From contig NZ_LR733293.1 of the NCBI RefSeq assembly GCF_902506095.1, forward strand, positions 1,722,456 to 1,786,455: a stretch of 64,000 nt of DNA. The letters are read 5' to 3'. Below the pieces are notes generated by a model. It searched no databases. It was not told where the DNA came from and saw only the letters and a list, made by a program, of their open reading frames with translations. Both the position numbers and the translations under genes were made by a program. This DNA comes from Arthrobacter sp. 9AX. Lineage in GTDB: Bacteria; Actinomycetota; Actinomycetes; Actinomycetales; Micrococcaceae. Positions 9,004 to 17,463 of the stretch are shown piece after piece (positions within the stretch are counted from its first letter, which is position 1; each line of letters opens with the position of its first letter).

Positions 9004-9771
9004 ATGGACCCGAACAGCCCCTACGCCCCGCGGCCCGAAGGCGTCCGCCCTGAGTACCGCCGCGCCGCAGCCCAACAGCATGAGACACCCGCGGACGGGA
9101 CCGGCACCAAAGGCTGGACCCGGAATGAACTGGCCGCCCGGGTGGCGCAGGAGCTCAGCAACGGCCAGTACGTCAACCTGGGCATCGGCATGCCCACATT
9201 GATTCCCAACTACATCCCCGAAGGCGTGGAGGTGGTGCTGCACTCCGAAAACGGAATCCTCGGCGTCGGGCCTTATCCCGCGGAGGACGCCGTTGACCCG
9301 GACCTGATCAATGCCGGCAAGGAAACGGTCACGGTCAACAAGGGGGCAGCGTTTTTCGACTCCGCAGCATCCTTCGGCATGATCCGCGGCGGCCACGTGG
9401 ACGTCGCCGTCCTGGGCGCCATGGAGGTGGCGGAGAACGGCGACCTCGCCAACTGGATGATCCCGGGCAAGATGGTCAAGGGCATGGGCGGCGCGATGGA
9501 CCTCGTGTTCGGTGCCAAGAAGGTCATTGTGATGATGGAGCACGTTGACCGGAACGGTAACCCCAAGATCGTCAAGCAGTGCTCGCTGCCCCTCACCGGC
9601 AAGGGCTGCGTGGACCGGATCATCACGGACCTGGCAGTGATCGATGTTGTTGCCGACGACTCCGGGTCCCGGCTGGTGCTGCGGGAACTCGCGCCCAATG
9701 TTTCAGTGGAAGACGTCGCCGCCGCCACCGGCGCCGAGCTCTTCGAAGAAGACCGGGAACTGACCGTATGA
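9004..9771 (+). CDS. scoB: 3-oxoacid CoA-transferase subunit B
   Basis: This beta subunit carries the catalytic glutamate that forms the glutamyl-CoA thioester; the motif SENGILGVG is visible around residue 82. The [14 protein letters not shown] stretch binds CoA in the family. About 35 residues precede the conserved domain, more than in many homologues. Its stop overlaps the start of the MaoC gene (ATGA). Confidence 0.91.
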   Translation: MDPNSPYAPRPEGVRPEYRRAAAQQHETPADGTGTKGWTRNELAARVAQELSNGQYVNLGIGMPTLIPNYIPEGVEVVLHSENGILGVGPYPAEDAVDPDLINAGKETVTVNKGAAFFDSAASFGMIRGGHVDVAVLGAMEVAENGDLANWMIPGKMVKGMGGAMDLVFGAKKVIVMMEHVDRNGNPKIVKQCSLPLTGKGCVDRIITDLAVIDVVADDSGSRLVLRELAPNVSVEDVAAATGAELFEEDRELTV

Positions 9772-10316
9772 CCGGCGACGGGGTTTCGACGGGCTCAACC
9801 ACCGGGCCGCGCGTGATCGAGCAGCGCGGCTTGTACTTTGATGAGCTGGAGGAGGGCGTGCTCTACGCCCACCGGCCCGGCCGCACCGTGACGGAGACGG
9901 ACAATGTCCTGTTCACCACCCTCACCATGAACACCCAGGCCCTGCACCTCGATGCCGCCTGGAGCGCCGGGCAGCCGTTCCGCCAGCGGCTGGTCAATTC
10001 GATGTTCACGCTCGCCACAGTGGTGGGCCAGTCCGTGTCGCAGCTGACCCAGGGCACCATCATCGCCCAGCTGGGCCTGACCGACGTGTCCTTCCCGCAT
10101 CCGCTGTACCACGGCGACACGCTTTACACCGAGACGGTCATCAGCGGCAAGCGGCTCTCGGCCTCCCGGCCCGGCCAGGGCATTGTCACCATGGAGCACA
10201 CAGGCCGCAACCAGGACGGCACAGTGGTGGCACTGGCCACGCGCAGCTGCCTGATGTGGACCCGGGAAGCGCACCGCCAGCAGGCTGGCGGCGAAGGGGG
10301 CACAATACCGGTATGA
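9768..10316 (+). CDS. MaoC-family acyl-CoA hydratase
   Basis: A single hot-dog-fold MaoC dehydratase of 182 residues. Family features include the YFDELEEG start of the domain, [21 protein letters not shown] and the [15 protein letters not shown] region. In the M. tuberculosis cluster the corresponding protein is Rv2499c, next to a CitE lyase. I infer it hydrates 3-methylglutaconyl-CoA (or mesaconyl/itaconyl-type acyl-CoAs) to the R-hydroxyacyl-CoA used by the next enzyme. The ATG at 9768 overlaps scoB. The first dozen codons are largely a dispersed repeat unit (9782-9803), so a GTG at about 9813 (VIEQRGLYF) may be the ancestral start. Confidence 0.85.
   Translation: MTGDGVSTGSTTGPRVIEQRGLYFDELEEGVLYAHRPGRTVTETDNVLFTTLTMNTQALHLDAAWSAGQPFRQRLVNSMFTLATVVGQSVSQLTQGTIIAQLGLTDVSFPHPLYHGDTLYTETVISGKRLSASRPGQGIVTMEHTGRNQDGTVVALATRSCLMWTREAHRQQAGGEGGTIPV
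9782..9803 (-). repeat. GGTTGAGCC...GTCGAAACC-type repeat unit in the MaoC N-terminus
   Basis: The 22-base unit reads GGTGGTTGAGCCC then GTCGAAACC on the minus strand and matches the unit at 1334-1355 at 20 of 22 positions. On the plus strand it is read through as V-S-T-G-S-T-T. Confidence 0.65.
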
Positions 10317-11152
10317 CCTTTGTGATGGGCCCCGCCCTGCTTTTTTGCCCTGCCGACCGGCCGGAGCGCTACCAGAAGGCCGCCGAGCGGGCGGACGCCG
10401 TCATCGTCGACCTTGAGGACGCCGTGGCCCCCGCGGACAAGCAACGCGCGCGCGGTGCCATCCTTGCCCAGCTCGGAGCCGCCGGCGACGTGCCCGAACT
10501 GGATCCCAGCCGGACCATCGTCCGGGTCAACCCGGCAGGCACTGAGGAGTTCGGGAAGGACCTGCACTGCCTGGCCCACACGCCGTACCGGACGGTGATG
10601 CTGGCCAAGGCCGAGAGTGCGGCACAGCTGGAGGCCCTGGCCGGGTACCAGGTGATCGCCTTGTGTGAAACGGCCAAGGGCGTCCTGAACGCGCCGGCCA
10701 TCGCGGCCGCCCCGAACGTGGTGGCGCTGATGTGGGGAGCCGAGGACCTGCTGGCATCGCTGGGCGGGACGTCCAGCAGGACGGACGACGGCGGCTACCG
10801 GGCGGTGGCGCTGCACGCCCGCTCCACGGTCCTCCTGGCCGCCCGGGCCTTTGGCAAGGAGGCTGTGGACGCGGTGTACACGAATATCCCGGACCTTTCC
10901 GGGCTGGCGGCGGAAACGGCCGACGCCGTCGCGTCGGGATTCAGCTCCAAGGCCTGCATCCACCCCAGCCAGGCAGCCGTAGTGCGGGAAGCCTATGCGC
11001 CGTCCGAAGCCGAAGTCTCGGCTGCGACGGCCCTGCTGCAGGCTGCTGCGGCCGCCGGCAAGGGCGTCTTCCAGTACAACGGCCAGATGATCGACGGGCC
11101 CATCCTCAAGCATGCCGAGTCCGTCCTCCGGCGTGCGGGGGAGCGCGTCTAG
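10313..11152 (+). CDS. citE: HpcH/HpaI aldolase, CitE-type beta-hydroxyacyl-CoA lyase
   Basis: A TIM-barrel, Mg-dependent lyase of the citrate-lyase-beta-like family, 279 residues. Motifs seen are LFCPADRPERYQKA, the VDLEDAVAP metal-binding segment, ALCETAKGVLN and KACIHPSQ. It is the last gene of the leucine operon and overlaps MaoC (ATGA). By analogy with M. tuberculosis Rv2498c it probably cleaves (R)-3-hydroxy-3-methylglutaryl-CoA to acetoacetate and acetyl-CoA, and possibly citramalyl- or malyl-CoA. No true citrate-lyase alpha or gamma genes are nearby. A CACAAT box ends 6 bases before the ATG and may give an internal leaderless transcript. Confidence 0.86.
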   Translation: MTFVMGPALLFCPADRPERYQKAAERADAVIVDLEDAVAPADKQRARGAILAQLGAAGDVPELDPSRTIVRVNPAGTEEFGKDLHCLAHTPYRTVMLAKAESAAQLEALAGYQVIALCETAKGVLNAPAIAAAPNVVALMWGAEDLLASLGGTSSRTDDGGYRAVALHARSTVLLAARAFGKEAVDAVYTNIPDLSGLAAETADAVASGFSSKACIHPSQAAVVREAYAPSEAEVSAATALLQAAAAAGKGVFQYNGQMIDGPILKHAESVLRRAGERV

Positions 11153-12696
11153 CGCCTCCGCCCGCCGGACCGCCGCAGCGACACGGGCCGGATGGGTTCG
11201 TGCAGCAGTGTCCGGACCCACCGGTTCCCGGTCTCCCGGAATTCCTTCCGGGTGGAGAACCGGTAGCGGTAGCTGCGGACACGCACCCACTGGGGAGCCA
11301 CGCCGTCGAACGGGTCATCCCGGAGCAGCCGCAACGTCCCGCGGTCCGCCTCCAGCAGCTTGCCCAGGAAGGCGTAGAACCACTCCTCGTGGACTGTCCG
11401 CAGCGGCAGGAACCACATCAGCCAATCCAGCCGCAGGTGGTACGGCGCCCACTGGCGGGGGAGCCGCCGGAGGTCGCCGGGCTTGCCCTTGAAGCCGTAC
11501 TCTCGCCAGTCCGGTGAGTCATCCGGGCTGTCGTCGAGCGTCCCCTCCACTACGATCTCGATGCGCTGCTTGGTCACCGTCCCAAAGGCCCCGTAGGTGT
11601 TGACCAGCTGCCAGCGGTTGAAGCTGGCATTCATCAGCTGGTGCTTGGAGAACAGGTTGCGCAGCGGCCAGTAGCTGAGGACCACCAGCAGCAGGGTAAC
11701 CGCCAGGGTGATGGCCTGCCACCACAGCGGGGTCTCCCGCGCCGCGCCTGTTTCGCCGTGCCAATCCAGCGGAATCACCGGGAACACGGCGTGCACCACC
11801 GGATCGCTCACCGCGGCGAAGGCCAGCACGATGGCGATCCAGTTCAGCCAGGCAAAGTTTCCACTGGCCACGAGCCACAGCTGGGTGAAGATGACCACCG
11901 CCGCTGCTGCGCTGGCCACCGGCTGCGGTGCGAAGAGGAAGAACGGCACCACCAGCTGGGCGAAGTGGTTGCCCAGCACTTCCACCTTGTGGAGGGGCTT
12001 GGGCAACAGGTGGGCCTGCCGGCTCAGCGGCCCGGGCATCGGCTGGGTTTCATGGTGGTAATACAGGGCGGTCAGGTCGCGCCATTCCCTGCCGCCGCGG
12101 ATCTTGATCATGCCCGCGCCGAATTCCAGCCGGAACACCAGCCAGATGATCAGGATCAGGATGGTCCGCGGCGGGTCCGTCTGGTCTGAACCCAGGAAGG
12201 CCACGGTGAAGCCGGCCTCGAGCAGCAGCATCTCCCAGCCAAAGCCGTAGAACGTCTGCCCCACGTTCACGATGGACATGTAGAGCAGCCACAAGGCCAG
12301 GAACGCGATCATCGGAACCCACGGTGGTCCCAGCTGCGGAACACCAGCCACGAGCAGGGCCGCGACCAGAAGCCCTGCCGCGCAGATCCAGCGCACCAGC
12401 CGGTCAGAATACCGCCAGCGAAAAAGGGTGGGCCGGCGCAACCGGCTGAACCCGGCCAGGAACTCCGGCACCGGCAACAGCCCGCGCTCACCCAGCAAGG
12501 CCGGGAACTGGTTCAGCGAGGACAGGAACGCAACAAAATACAGTGCCGCCACTCCGCGCTGCAGCACCTGCCGGGCGAACTCGTATTCCGGCGCATCAAA
12601 CCATGAGAGCCAGTCCACGCAGTACACGTTACGCCCGGCCGCCTCGTGGTCAAGGAACGGTTGGTCAGGGCGCGGTGGGCAGGGAGTGGTGGTCAT
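11149..12696 (-). CDS. Lipase maturation factor-family membrane protein
   Basis: A 515-residue multi-spanning membrane protein resembling the eukaryotic lipase maturation factor 1 family common in Actinobacteria. It begins with a cytoplasmic segment (CVDWLSWFDAPEYEFARQVL), then has about seven to eight hydrophobic spans, the conserved RLEFGAGMIKIRGGREWRDLTALYYHHETQPMP region (cited here only by its ends, R-L-E-F and T-Q-P-M-P) and a soluble C-terminal part (EYGFKGKPGDL). Its role in bacteria is unknown; a function in folding or export of secreted enzymes is only an analogy. It is convergent with citE and their stop codons overlap. The start is taken at the ATG for MTTTPCPP; upstream in-frame residues look non-coding. 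Confidence 0.8.
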   Translation of the reverse strand: MTTTPCPPRPDQPFLDHEAAGRNVYCVDWLSWFDAPEYEFARQVLQRGVAALYFVAFLSSLNQFPALLGERGLLPVPEFLAGFSRLRRPTLFRWRYSDRLVRWICAAGLLVAALLVAGVPQLGPPWVPMIAFLALWLLYMSIVNVGQTFYGFGWEMLLLEAGFTVAFLGSDQTDPPRTILILIIWLVFRLEFGAGMIKIRGGREWRDLTALYYHHETQPMPGPLSRQAHLLPKPLHKVEVLGNHFAQLVVPFFLFAPQPVASAAAAVVIFTQLWLVASGNFAWLNWIAIVLAFAAVSDPVVHAVFPVIPLDWHGETGAARETPLWWQAITLAVTLLLVVLSYWPLRNLFSKHQLMNASFNRWQLVNTYGAFGTVTKQRIEIVVEGTLDDSPDDSPDWREYGFKGKPGDLRRLPRQWAPYHLRLDWLMWFLPLRTVHEEWFYAFLGKLLEADRGTLRLLRDDPFDGVAPQWVRVRSYRYRFSTRKEFRETGNRWVRTLLHEPIRPVSLRRSGGRRR

Positions 12697-12737
12697 GGAG
12701 CACTGGGTCAAGTCGCAGCGGGCCGGGGATGGTGCGC

Positions 12738-12743
12738 GATACT
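12738..12743 (+). promoter_or_regulatory. -10 box for leaderless dxr
   Basis: GATACT ends 6 bases before the dxr ATG, so the transcript probably begins at or next to the start codon. No Shine-Dalgarno sequence is seen. Confidence 0.45.
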
Positions 12744-12749
12744 TAACCA

Positions 12750-13934
12750 ATGCAGCCACGCAAGATCGCCCTCCTCGGATCCACCGGCTCCATCGGCACC
12801 CAGGCGATTGACGTCGTCGACGGCGCCCCGCACCTTTTCGAGGTGGTGGCACTCAGCGCCGGGGGAGGCAACCTCGACCTCCTCGCCCGCCAGGCAGTCC
12901 ACACCGGTGCCAGCGCCATCGGCATCGCCGGCGGGGACGCCGGCCAACTGGCGGCGCTCGTGGCCGCCGAGGCCGCCGCGGCGGGCAAGCACGGGTACCG
13001 CCCGGAGATCATCGCCGGGCCTGACGCCTCCACCAGGATCGCCAAAGTGGAAGCCGACGTGGTGCTCAACGGCATCACCGGATCGATCGGACTGGCGCCA
13101 ACGCTCGCGGCGCTGAAGTCCGGCGCCACCTTGGCCCTGGCGAACAAGGAATCCCTGATCGTGGGCGGGGAACTGGTCAAGGCGGCCGCCCGCGAAGGCC
13201 AGATCGTCCCGGTGGACTCGGAGCATTCCGCCATTGCCCAGTGCCTGCGTTCGGGGTCGGCAGACGAGGTGGACAAGCTGATCCTCACAGCATCCGGCGG
13301 CCCTTTCCGGGGCCGGAACCGGGAGGAGCTGCACGGCGTTACGCCCCTGGAGGCGCTGGCGCACCCCACCTGGGACATGGGCGTGATGGTCACCACCAAC
13401 TCGGCAACCCTTGTCAACAAAGGCTTGGAAGTCATCGAGGCGCACCTGCTCTTCGACGTGCCGCTGGACCGGATCGACGTGGTGGTCCATCCCCAGTCCG
13501 TGGTGCATTCCATGGTCCAGTTCATCGATGGGTCCATCATCGCCCAGGCCTCGCCGCCGGACATGCGACTGCCCATAGCCCTGGGCCTCGGCTGGCCGGA
13601 CAGGGTCCCCAAGGCAGCTGCCGCCTGCGACTGGACCCGGGCCGCCACCTGGACCTTCGAGCCGCTGGACGTGGCGGCCTTCCCCGCAGTGGATCTTGCC
13701 AAGGATGCCGCAAAGAAGGGAAGCACCTTTCCGGCCGTCTTCAACGCCGCCAACGAGGAAGCCGTCACGGCCTTCCACGCAGGCCGGATCCGGTTCACCG
13801 ACATCGTGGACACCATCGCAGCAGTTCTCAGCGAACATTCAGGATCCTCCGGGCTGACGGTGGATTCCGTGCTGGATGCTGAGAGCTGGGCACGTGCGCG
13901 CGCCAACGAACGTTTAGCAGTCAGCAGTCTCTAG
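12750..13934 (+). CDS. dxr: 1-deoxy-D-xylulose 5-phosphate reductoisomerase
   Basis: This NADPH-dependent enzyme converts DXP to 2-C-methyl-D-erythritol 4-phosphate, the committed step of the non-mevalonate isoprenoid pathway. The 394-residue protein has the NADPH-binding [10 protein letters not shown] at residues 9-18, the NKESLIVGG loop, the EHSAIAQCL metal/substrate segment and [17 protein letters not shown]. It heads the conserved actinobacterial series dxr-rseP-ispG; ispG, also in this window, acts later in the same pathway. Confidence 0.96.
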   Translation: MQPRKIALLGSTGSIGTQAIDVVDGAPHLFEVVALSAGGGNLDLLARQAVHTGASAIGIAGGDAGQLAALVAAEAAAAGKHGYRPEIIAGPDASTRIAKVEADVVLNGITGSIGLAPTLAALKSGATLALANKESLIVGGELVKAAAREGQIVPVDSEHSAIAQCLRSGSADEVDKLILTASGGPFRGRNREELHGVTPLEALAHPTWDMGVMVTTNSATLVNKGLEVIEAHLLFDVPLDRIDVVVHPQSVVHSMVQFIDGSIIAQASPPDMRLPIALGLGWPDRVPKAAAACDWTRAATWTFEPLDVAAFPAVDLAKDAAKKGSTFPAVFNAANEEAVTAFHAGRIRFTDIVDTIAAVLSEHSGSSGLTVDSVLDAESWARARANERLAVSSL

Positions 13935-13952
13935 GAAGCAGCAAGCATTTCC

Positions 13953-15284
13953 ATGACCCCCGTTCTCCTCTTTGTCCTCGGTGTCGTCTTTGTGGCCATC
14001 GGCATCGCGGCCTCGATCGCGCTCCATGAAGTGGGCCACCTCCTGCCCGCCAAGCTGTTCAAGGTGCGTGTCACCAAGTACATGATCGGCTTTGGCCCCA
14101 CGCTCTGGTCGCGGCGGAAGGGCGAAACCGAGTTCGGCGTGAAGGCCATCCCGCTGGGCGGCTACGTGTCCATGATCGGCATGTACCCGCCCAACAAGGA
14201 GGACGGCACTGTGCGTCCCTCCAGCACGGGCATGTTCCAGACCCTGGCCACGGAAGCCCGCTCCCTGGCGCACGAGGAAGTGGGCCCGGGCGACGAAAAC
14301 CGGGTCTTCTACCGGCTTCCGGTCTGGAAAAAGATCATCGTGATGCTCGGCGGACCGGCCATGAACATGCTCCTTGGCGTGCTCCTGACGGCCGTCCTGC
14401 TGATGGGATTCGGCGTGGCCGCGGCCACCACCACCATTTCCGACGTCTCCAAGTGCCAGGTGGCGGCCGGCGAGACTGTGGACCCGGACTCCGCCGACTG
14501 CCAGCTCACCCCGGCTGCCGCGGCCGGGCTGAAACCGAACGACACCGTCACCTCCTTCGACGGGAAGGCCGTCACCGGCTGGGACCAGCTGACCGAGTGG
14601 ATCCGTGCCTCCGCCGGCCGCGAGGTAGCCATCACCGTGGAGCGCGACGGCGCTCCCGTGTCCACCACGGTGACCCCGGTGCTGTCTGCCCGGCCCATCA
14701 TCGGGGCGGACGGCCGGCAGGCGACGGACGCCGGCGGCAACCTCCTGTACCAGGACGTGGGCTTCCTCGGCATTGGTGCGCAGACCGAACTGGTGCCCCA
14801 GCCGGCGTCGTCCGTCCTGCCCATGGCGGGGGAGAACATCAAGCAGGTGGCAGGCGTGATCTTCAACCTGCCGGCCCGGGTGGTGGGGGTGGCGAAAGCT
14901 GCCTTCAGCGAGGAACCGCGCGACCCCAACGGCCCCATCAGCGTGGTGGGCGTGGGCAGGGTGGCCGGCGAAGTTGCCGCGATGGAGGAGATCCCCGTGC
15001 AGTCACGTGTGGCCACCCTGATTGGGCTGCTGGCCGGGCTCAACTTTGCACTGGCGGTCTTCAACCTGGTCCCGCTGCTGCCGCTCGACGGAGGGCATGT
15101 GGCGGGTGCGCTGTACGAAGGTGCCCGGCGCCGGGTGGCCAACCTGTTCGGCAAGCCGGACCCGGGAGCCTTCGATATCGCCAAGCTCCTCCCGGTGACC
15201 TACGTAGTGGCAGCGTTGCTGATGGGCATGAGCGCACTCCTCATCTATGCCGACATCGTGAAGCCGGTGAACCTCTTCGGCTGA
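13953..15284 (+). CDS. rseP: Site-2 intramembrane metalloprotease (RseP/Rip1)
   Basis: A zinc protease that cleaves membrane-anchored substrates such as anti-sigma factors (Rip1 in mycobacteria). The active-site HEVGH (His25, Glu26, His29) lies in the first transmembrane helix. A PDZ domain (about residues 170-240, AGLKPNDTVTSFDGKAVTGW) follows, and the second zinc-ligand motif LVPLLPLDGGH is near residue 375, followed by a C-terminal membrane segment. Length 443 is typical. It lies 18 bases after dxr and is probably co-transcribed. Confidence 0.94.
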   Translation: MTPVLLFVLGVVFVAIGIAASIALHEVGHLLPAKLFKVRVTKYMIGFGPTLWSRRKGETEFGVKAIPLGGYVSMIGMYPPNKEDGTVRPSSTGMFQTLATEARSLAHEEVGPGDENRVFYRLPVWKKIIVMLGGPAMNMLLGVLLTAVLLMGFGVAAATTTISDVSKCQVAAGETVDPDSADCQLTPAAAAGLKPNDTVTSFDGKAVTGWDQLTEWIRASAGREVAITVERDGAPVSTTVTPVLSARPIIGADGRQATDAGGNLLYQDVGFLGIGAQTELVPQPASSVLPMAGENIKQVAGVIFNLPARVVGVAKAAFSEEPRDPNGPISVVGVGRVAGEVAAMEEIPVQSRVATLIGLLAGLNFALAVFNLVPLLPLDGGHVAGALYEGARRRVANLFGKPDPGAFDIAKLLPVTYVVAALLMGMSALLIYADIVKPVNLFG

Positions 15285-15338
15285 CACGGGGGTGCCTCCA
15301 AAGGGCCGGCAAGCCCCGCAGTGAGAGAGGTGGACACA

Positions 15339-16013
15339 GTGAACACTCAGGGCGTCACCCGCTGGATCCTGGCAGGGTTGTGGGCACTGCCTGTCGCATG
15401 GCTTGTTACAGCATGGGGCGCGCTGGAGCCGCAGCCCGACCAGACGAAGGACACCGCCGCCTGGGCACGTTTTGTCAGCTCTGGTTCCTACCAGGCCAGC
15501 CATCTGCTGGGCGCCACCGCCGGTACCATCCTGGCACTCTTCGGCGTCTTCGCTTTGGGTTGTTTCCTGGCCAACAGCAGGTCGGGTCGCCTTGCATTGC
15601 CCGCGATGGCAACCGGCGCCCTGGGCACTGCCTTGCTCCTGGTGCCCGCTGTGATCTCCACGTTTGCCACGCCGGCTGTCGGGGAGGCGTACCTCAAGGG
15701 ACACGAGGACGTGATGCAGCTGGACTTTCCGGCGTCCATGACCGGAGCATTCCTGCTGGGACTCCTGCTGGCATTCCTGGGTTCGGTCCTCCTGGGCGTC
15801 GCGGTATGGCGTTCCCGGGTGCTGCCGCGGTGGGCAGGGGCCCTTTGGGCGGTGGGGGCCGTCGTGTTCTACGTCCTGGGCGTTGTGCTGGGGTTGGCCA
15901 CAACGGGAAGCAGCCTGCCAACGCAGTCAATCGGTGCCGTGCTCCTGGCGGCTGCCGGGGGATGGATTGCCGGGCACGCGTCCCGGCAGGCCCCCGAACC
16001 CTTCCAGCGGTGA
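15339..16013 (+). CDS. Six-span membrane protein, function unknown
   Basis: A hydrophobic protein of about 224 residues with roughly six predicted membrane helices (for example near VTRWILAGLWALPVAWLV, ATAGTILALFGVFALG and VVFYVLGVVLGL). I do not recognise a family beyond a vague resemblance to DUF4386/DUF998-type membrane proteins. Three in-frame GTG codons (15321, 15330, 15339) are possible starts; the last is chosen because GAGAGG lies 8 bases upstream. It sits in the block inserted between rseP and ispG. Confidence 0.7.
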   Translation: MNTQGVTRWILAGLWALPVAWLVTAWGALEPQPDQTKDTAAWARFVSSGSYQASHLLGATAGTILALFGVFALGCFLANSRSGRLALPAMATGALGTALLLVPAVISTFATPAVGEAYLKGHEDVMQLDFPASMTGAFLLGLLLAFLGSVLLGVAVWRSRVLPRWAGALWAVGAVVFYVLGVVLGLATTGSSLPTQSIGAVLLAAAGGWIAGHASRQAPEPFQR

Positions 16014-16021
16014 CTTCCTTT

Positions 16022-16055
16022 TATCAGCCCGATGCGGCTGATATCTGATAATCAG
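16022..16055. promoter_or_regulatory. Overlapping ATCAG/CTGAT palindromes upstream of the SatD-like gene
   Basis: TATCAGCC (16022-16029) and GGCTGATA (16036-16043) form a perfect 8-bp inverted repeat around CGATGC. CTGAT (16045-16049) and ATCAG (16051-16055) form a second around one base. A further half-site, ATCAGCTG, is at 16079-16086 inside the promoter spacer. The layout suggests an operator array. Confidence 0.6.
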
Positions 16056-16065
16056 CTATTTATGA

Positions 16066-16094
16066 TTGATTGTTGCGCATCAGCTGGGTACGGT
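16066..16094 (+). promoter_or_regulatory. Promoter of the SatD-like operon
   Basis: TTGATT (16066-16071) and TACGGT (16089-16094) are 17 bp apart. The ATG at 16101 follows the -10 box by 6 bases, so the mRNA is probably leaderless. Confidence 0.6.
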
Positions 16095-16100
16095 TAGGGC

Positions 16101-16820
16101 ATGTACGTCCTGACCATTGACCAGCGCGGCAGCACTTCCGACGTCGATCGGGTGCCGGAACTGATCGCCGGGCTCCGAAGCCTCACTTCCGCACGCTTTG
16201 AACGGTCCGTGGGCGACGAACTCCAGGGAGTGGTGGACCGGGCCGACGAGGTGGTGGATGTGGCCCTGCATGCCCTTCGGAGCGGGTACTGGTACGTGGG
16301 GATCGGTATCGGCGTGGTGCGGCTGGCCCCCGGAGGCAGTCCCCGTGAAGGCTCCGGAAGCGGGTTTGTGGCCGCCCGCAAAGCCGTGGAACTGGCCAAG
16401 GCCGCCGGGGGCCAGGTCCCGTTGTCGGTGGTCGCGGGCATGATGGGCCGTGGCAAGGGCCCCCCATCCCAAGCCAGGGAAGGAGCGGACGAAGGAGCCA
16501 ATGAAGGAGCCGTGGCAGGTGCCAACGCCCAGGCGGTGCTTCGGCTGATCGGGCGCCTGGTCCAGGAACGTACCCAGGCACAGTGGCGGGTGGTGGACAG
16601 CCTCCGTGCCGTGCAGGCCGCCGACGGCAAACACGGCAGCCAGAAACATGTGGCCCGGGAGTTGGGAATCACGGAGCAGTCGGTGAGCCGTGCCGTACTC
16701 CGCTCCGGTTGGCAGGAAGAATGGGCAGCCAGGCCGGCAGCAGCCATGCTCCTGGAGTACGCGCGGAGTCGGGTTGCGGACGCCAACCCGGCCCCGCCCC
16801 GGAATGAAGGAGACATGTGA
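16101..16820 (+). CDS. SatD-family protein with C-terminal helix-turn-helix
   Basis: This 239-residue protein resembles the SatD family, named from the Streptococcus secretion/acid-tolerance operon. The N-terminal half has the family pattern MYVLTIDQRGS, then a VGDELQG motif (residues 35-41) and YVGIGIGVVRL. The C-terminal half has a recognisable helix-turn-helix (SQKHVARELGITEQSVSRAV). This suggests a nucleic-acid-binding regulator whose N-domain may sense a ligand; no biochemical role is established. It probably binds the ATCAG/CTGAT palindromes upstream. The membrane-protein gene downstream overlaps it by 4 bases, so the two probably work together. Confidence 0.7.
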   Translation: MYVLTIDQRGSTSDVDRVPELIAGLRSLTSARFERSVGDELQGVVDRADEVVDVALHALRSGYWYVGIGIGVVRLAPGGSPREGSGSGFVAARKAVELAKAAGGQVPLSVVAGMMGRGKGPPSQAREGADEGANEGAVAGANAQAVLRLIGRLVQERTQAQWRVVDSLRAVQAADGKHGSQKHVARELGITEQSVSRAVLRSGWQEEWAARPAAAMLLEYARSRVADANPAPPRNEGDM

Positions 16821-17329
16821 ACGCCCTCTGGATTGCCGTCGCATTGATCGTGGCCGGCTTCGCCGGCTGGCCCGTGACGTCCCTGGTGTTCCGGCTGGCC
16901 CGGACCATCGACGACAAAGCGGATGCGGCCAAGGCTGCGGAGGAGGCCAGGAGGGCCGCGGAGGACCCTGCCGCGGACGTCACCGTTGATTCCCCGCACG
17001 CCGAAACCCAGGGCGTGGACGGTGAGCTGACAGCGGCGCCTGACGTCCCGCCGTCGGCCGGTTCTGCTGTGGAAGTTCCCGCGCCAACCCAACGGATCCT
17101 GCGCGGCGGGGCGATCATCGGAGTCCTGGAAAGGCTCGGAGTTTGCCTTGCGATCCTCACCGGGCAGCCGGTGGCCATCGCCTACATTGTGGCCATCAAG
17201 GGCCTGGGCAGGTTTGCGGAGTTGAAGGAGACGCCAGTCGCGGCTGAGCGATTCATCATCGGCACGCTGACGTCCATGCTCTGGGCGGCAGGAACAGCAG
17301 CGGCCGTCAAGGTCCTGTTCCTGTCCTAG
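16817..17329 (+). CDS. Membrane protein partner of the SatD-like protein
   Basis: A 170-residue protein with an N-terminal membrane helix (LWIAVALIVAGFAGWPV), a charged Ala/Glu/Pro-rich middle (residues 30-95, coiled-coil-like at first) and two to three C-terminal hydrophobic segments (GGAIIGVLERLGVCLAIL; TLTSMLWAAGTAAAV). The GTG start overlaps the upstream stop (GTGA) and has GAAGGAG in front. Position and topology suggest a SatE-like partner, but I cannot claim sequence homology. Function unknown. Confidence 0.72.
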   Translation: MNALWIAVALIVAGFAGWPVTSLVFRLARTIDDKADAAKAAEEARRAAEDPAADVTVDSPHAETQGVDGELTAAPDVPPSAGSAVEVPAPTQRILRGGAIIGVLERLGVCLAILTGQPVAIAYIVAIKGLGRFAELKETPVAAERFIIGTLTSMLWAAGTAAAVKVLFLS

Positions 17330-17341
17330 GTGTACTGAGCC

Positions 17342-17374
17342 GGGCAGGGCGCAGGGCGCCGGGGCAGGGCGCAG
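17342..17374 (+). repeat. 13-nt direct repeat in G-rich spacer
   Basis: GGGCAGGGCGCAG occurs at 17342-17354 and 17362-17374 in a G-rich, otherwise featureless gap of 134 bp. No gene or CRISPR structure is associated. Confidence 0.5.
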
Positions 17375-17463
17375 CGCAGGGCAGGCATGGTTGCGGGTGT
17401 GGGAAGAATCCCGTTCGGCTGTCCGGATGCGTGCAACGGCGGGCAGGGCGATAGGGTAGCCGT

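Noticed and set aside
17330..17463. G-rich direct repeats, possible CRISPR or regulatory array
   Set aside because: Only two 13-base copies in low-complexity sequence; no regular spacing and no cas genes.
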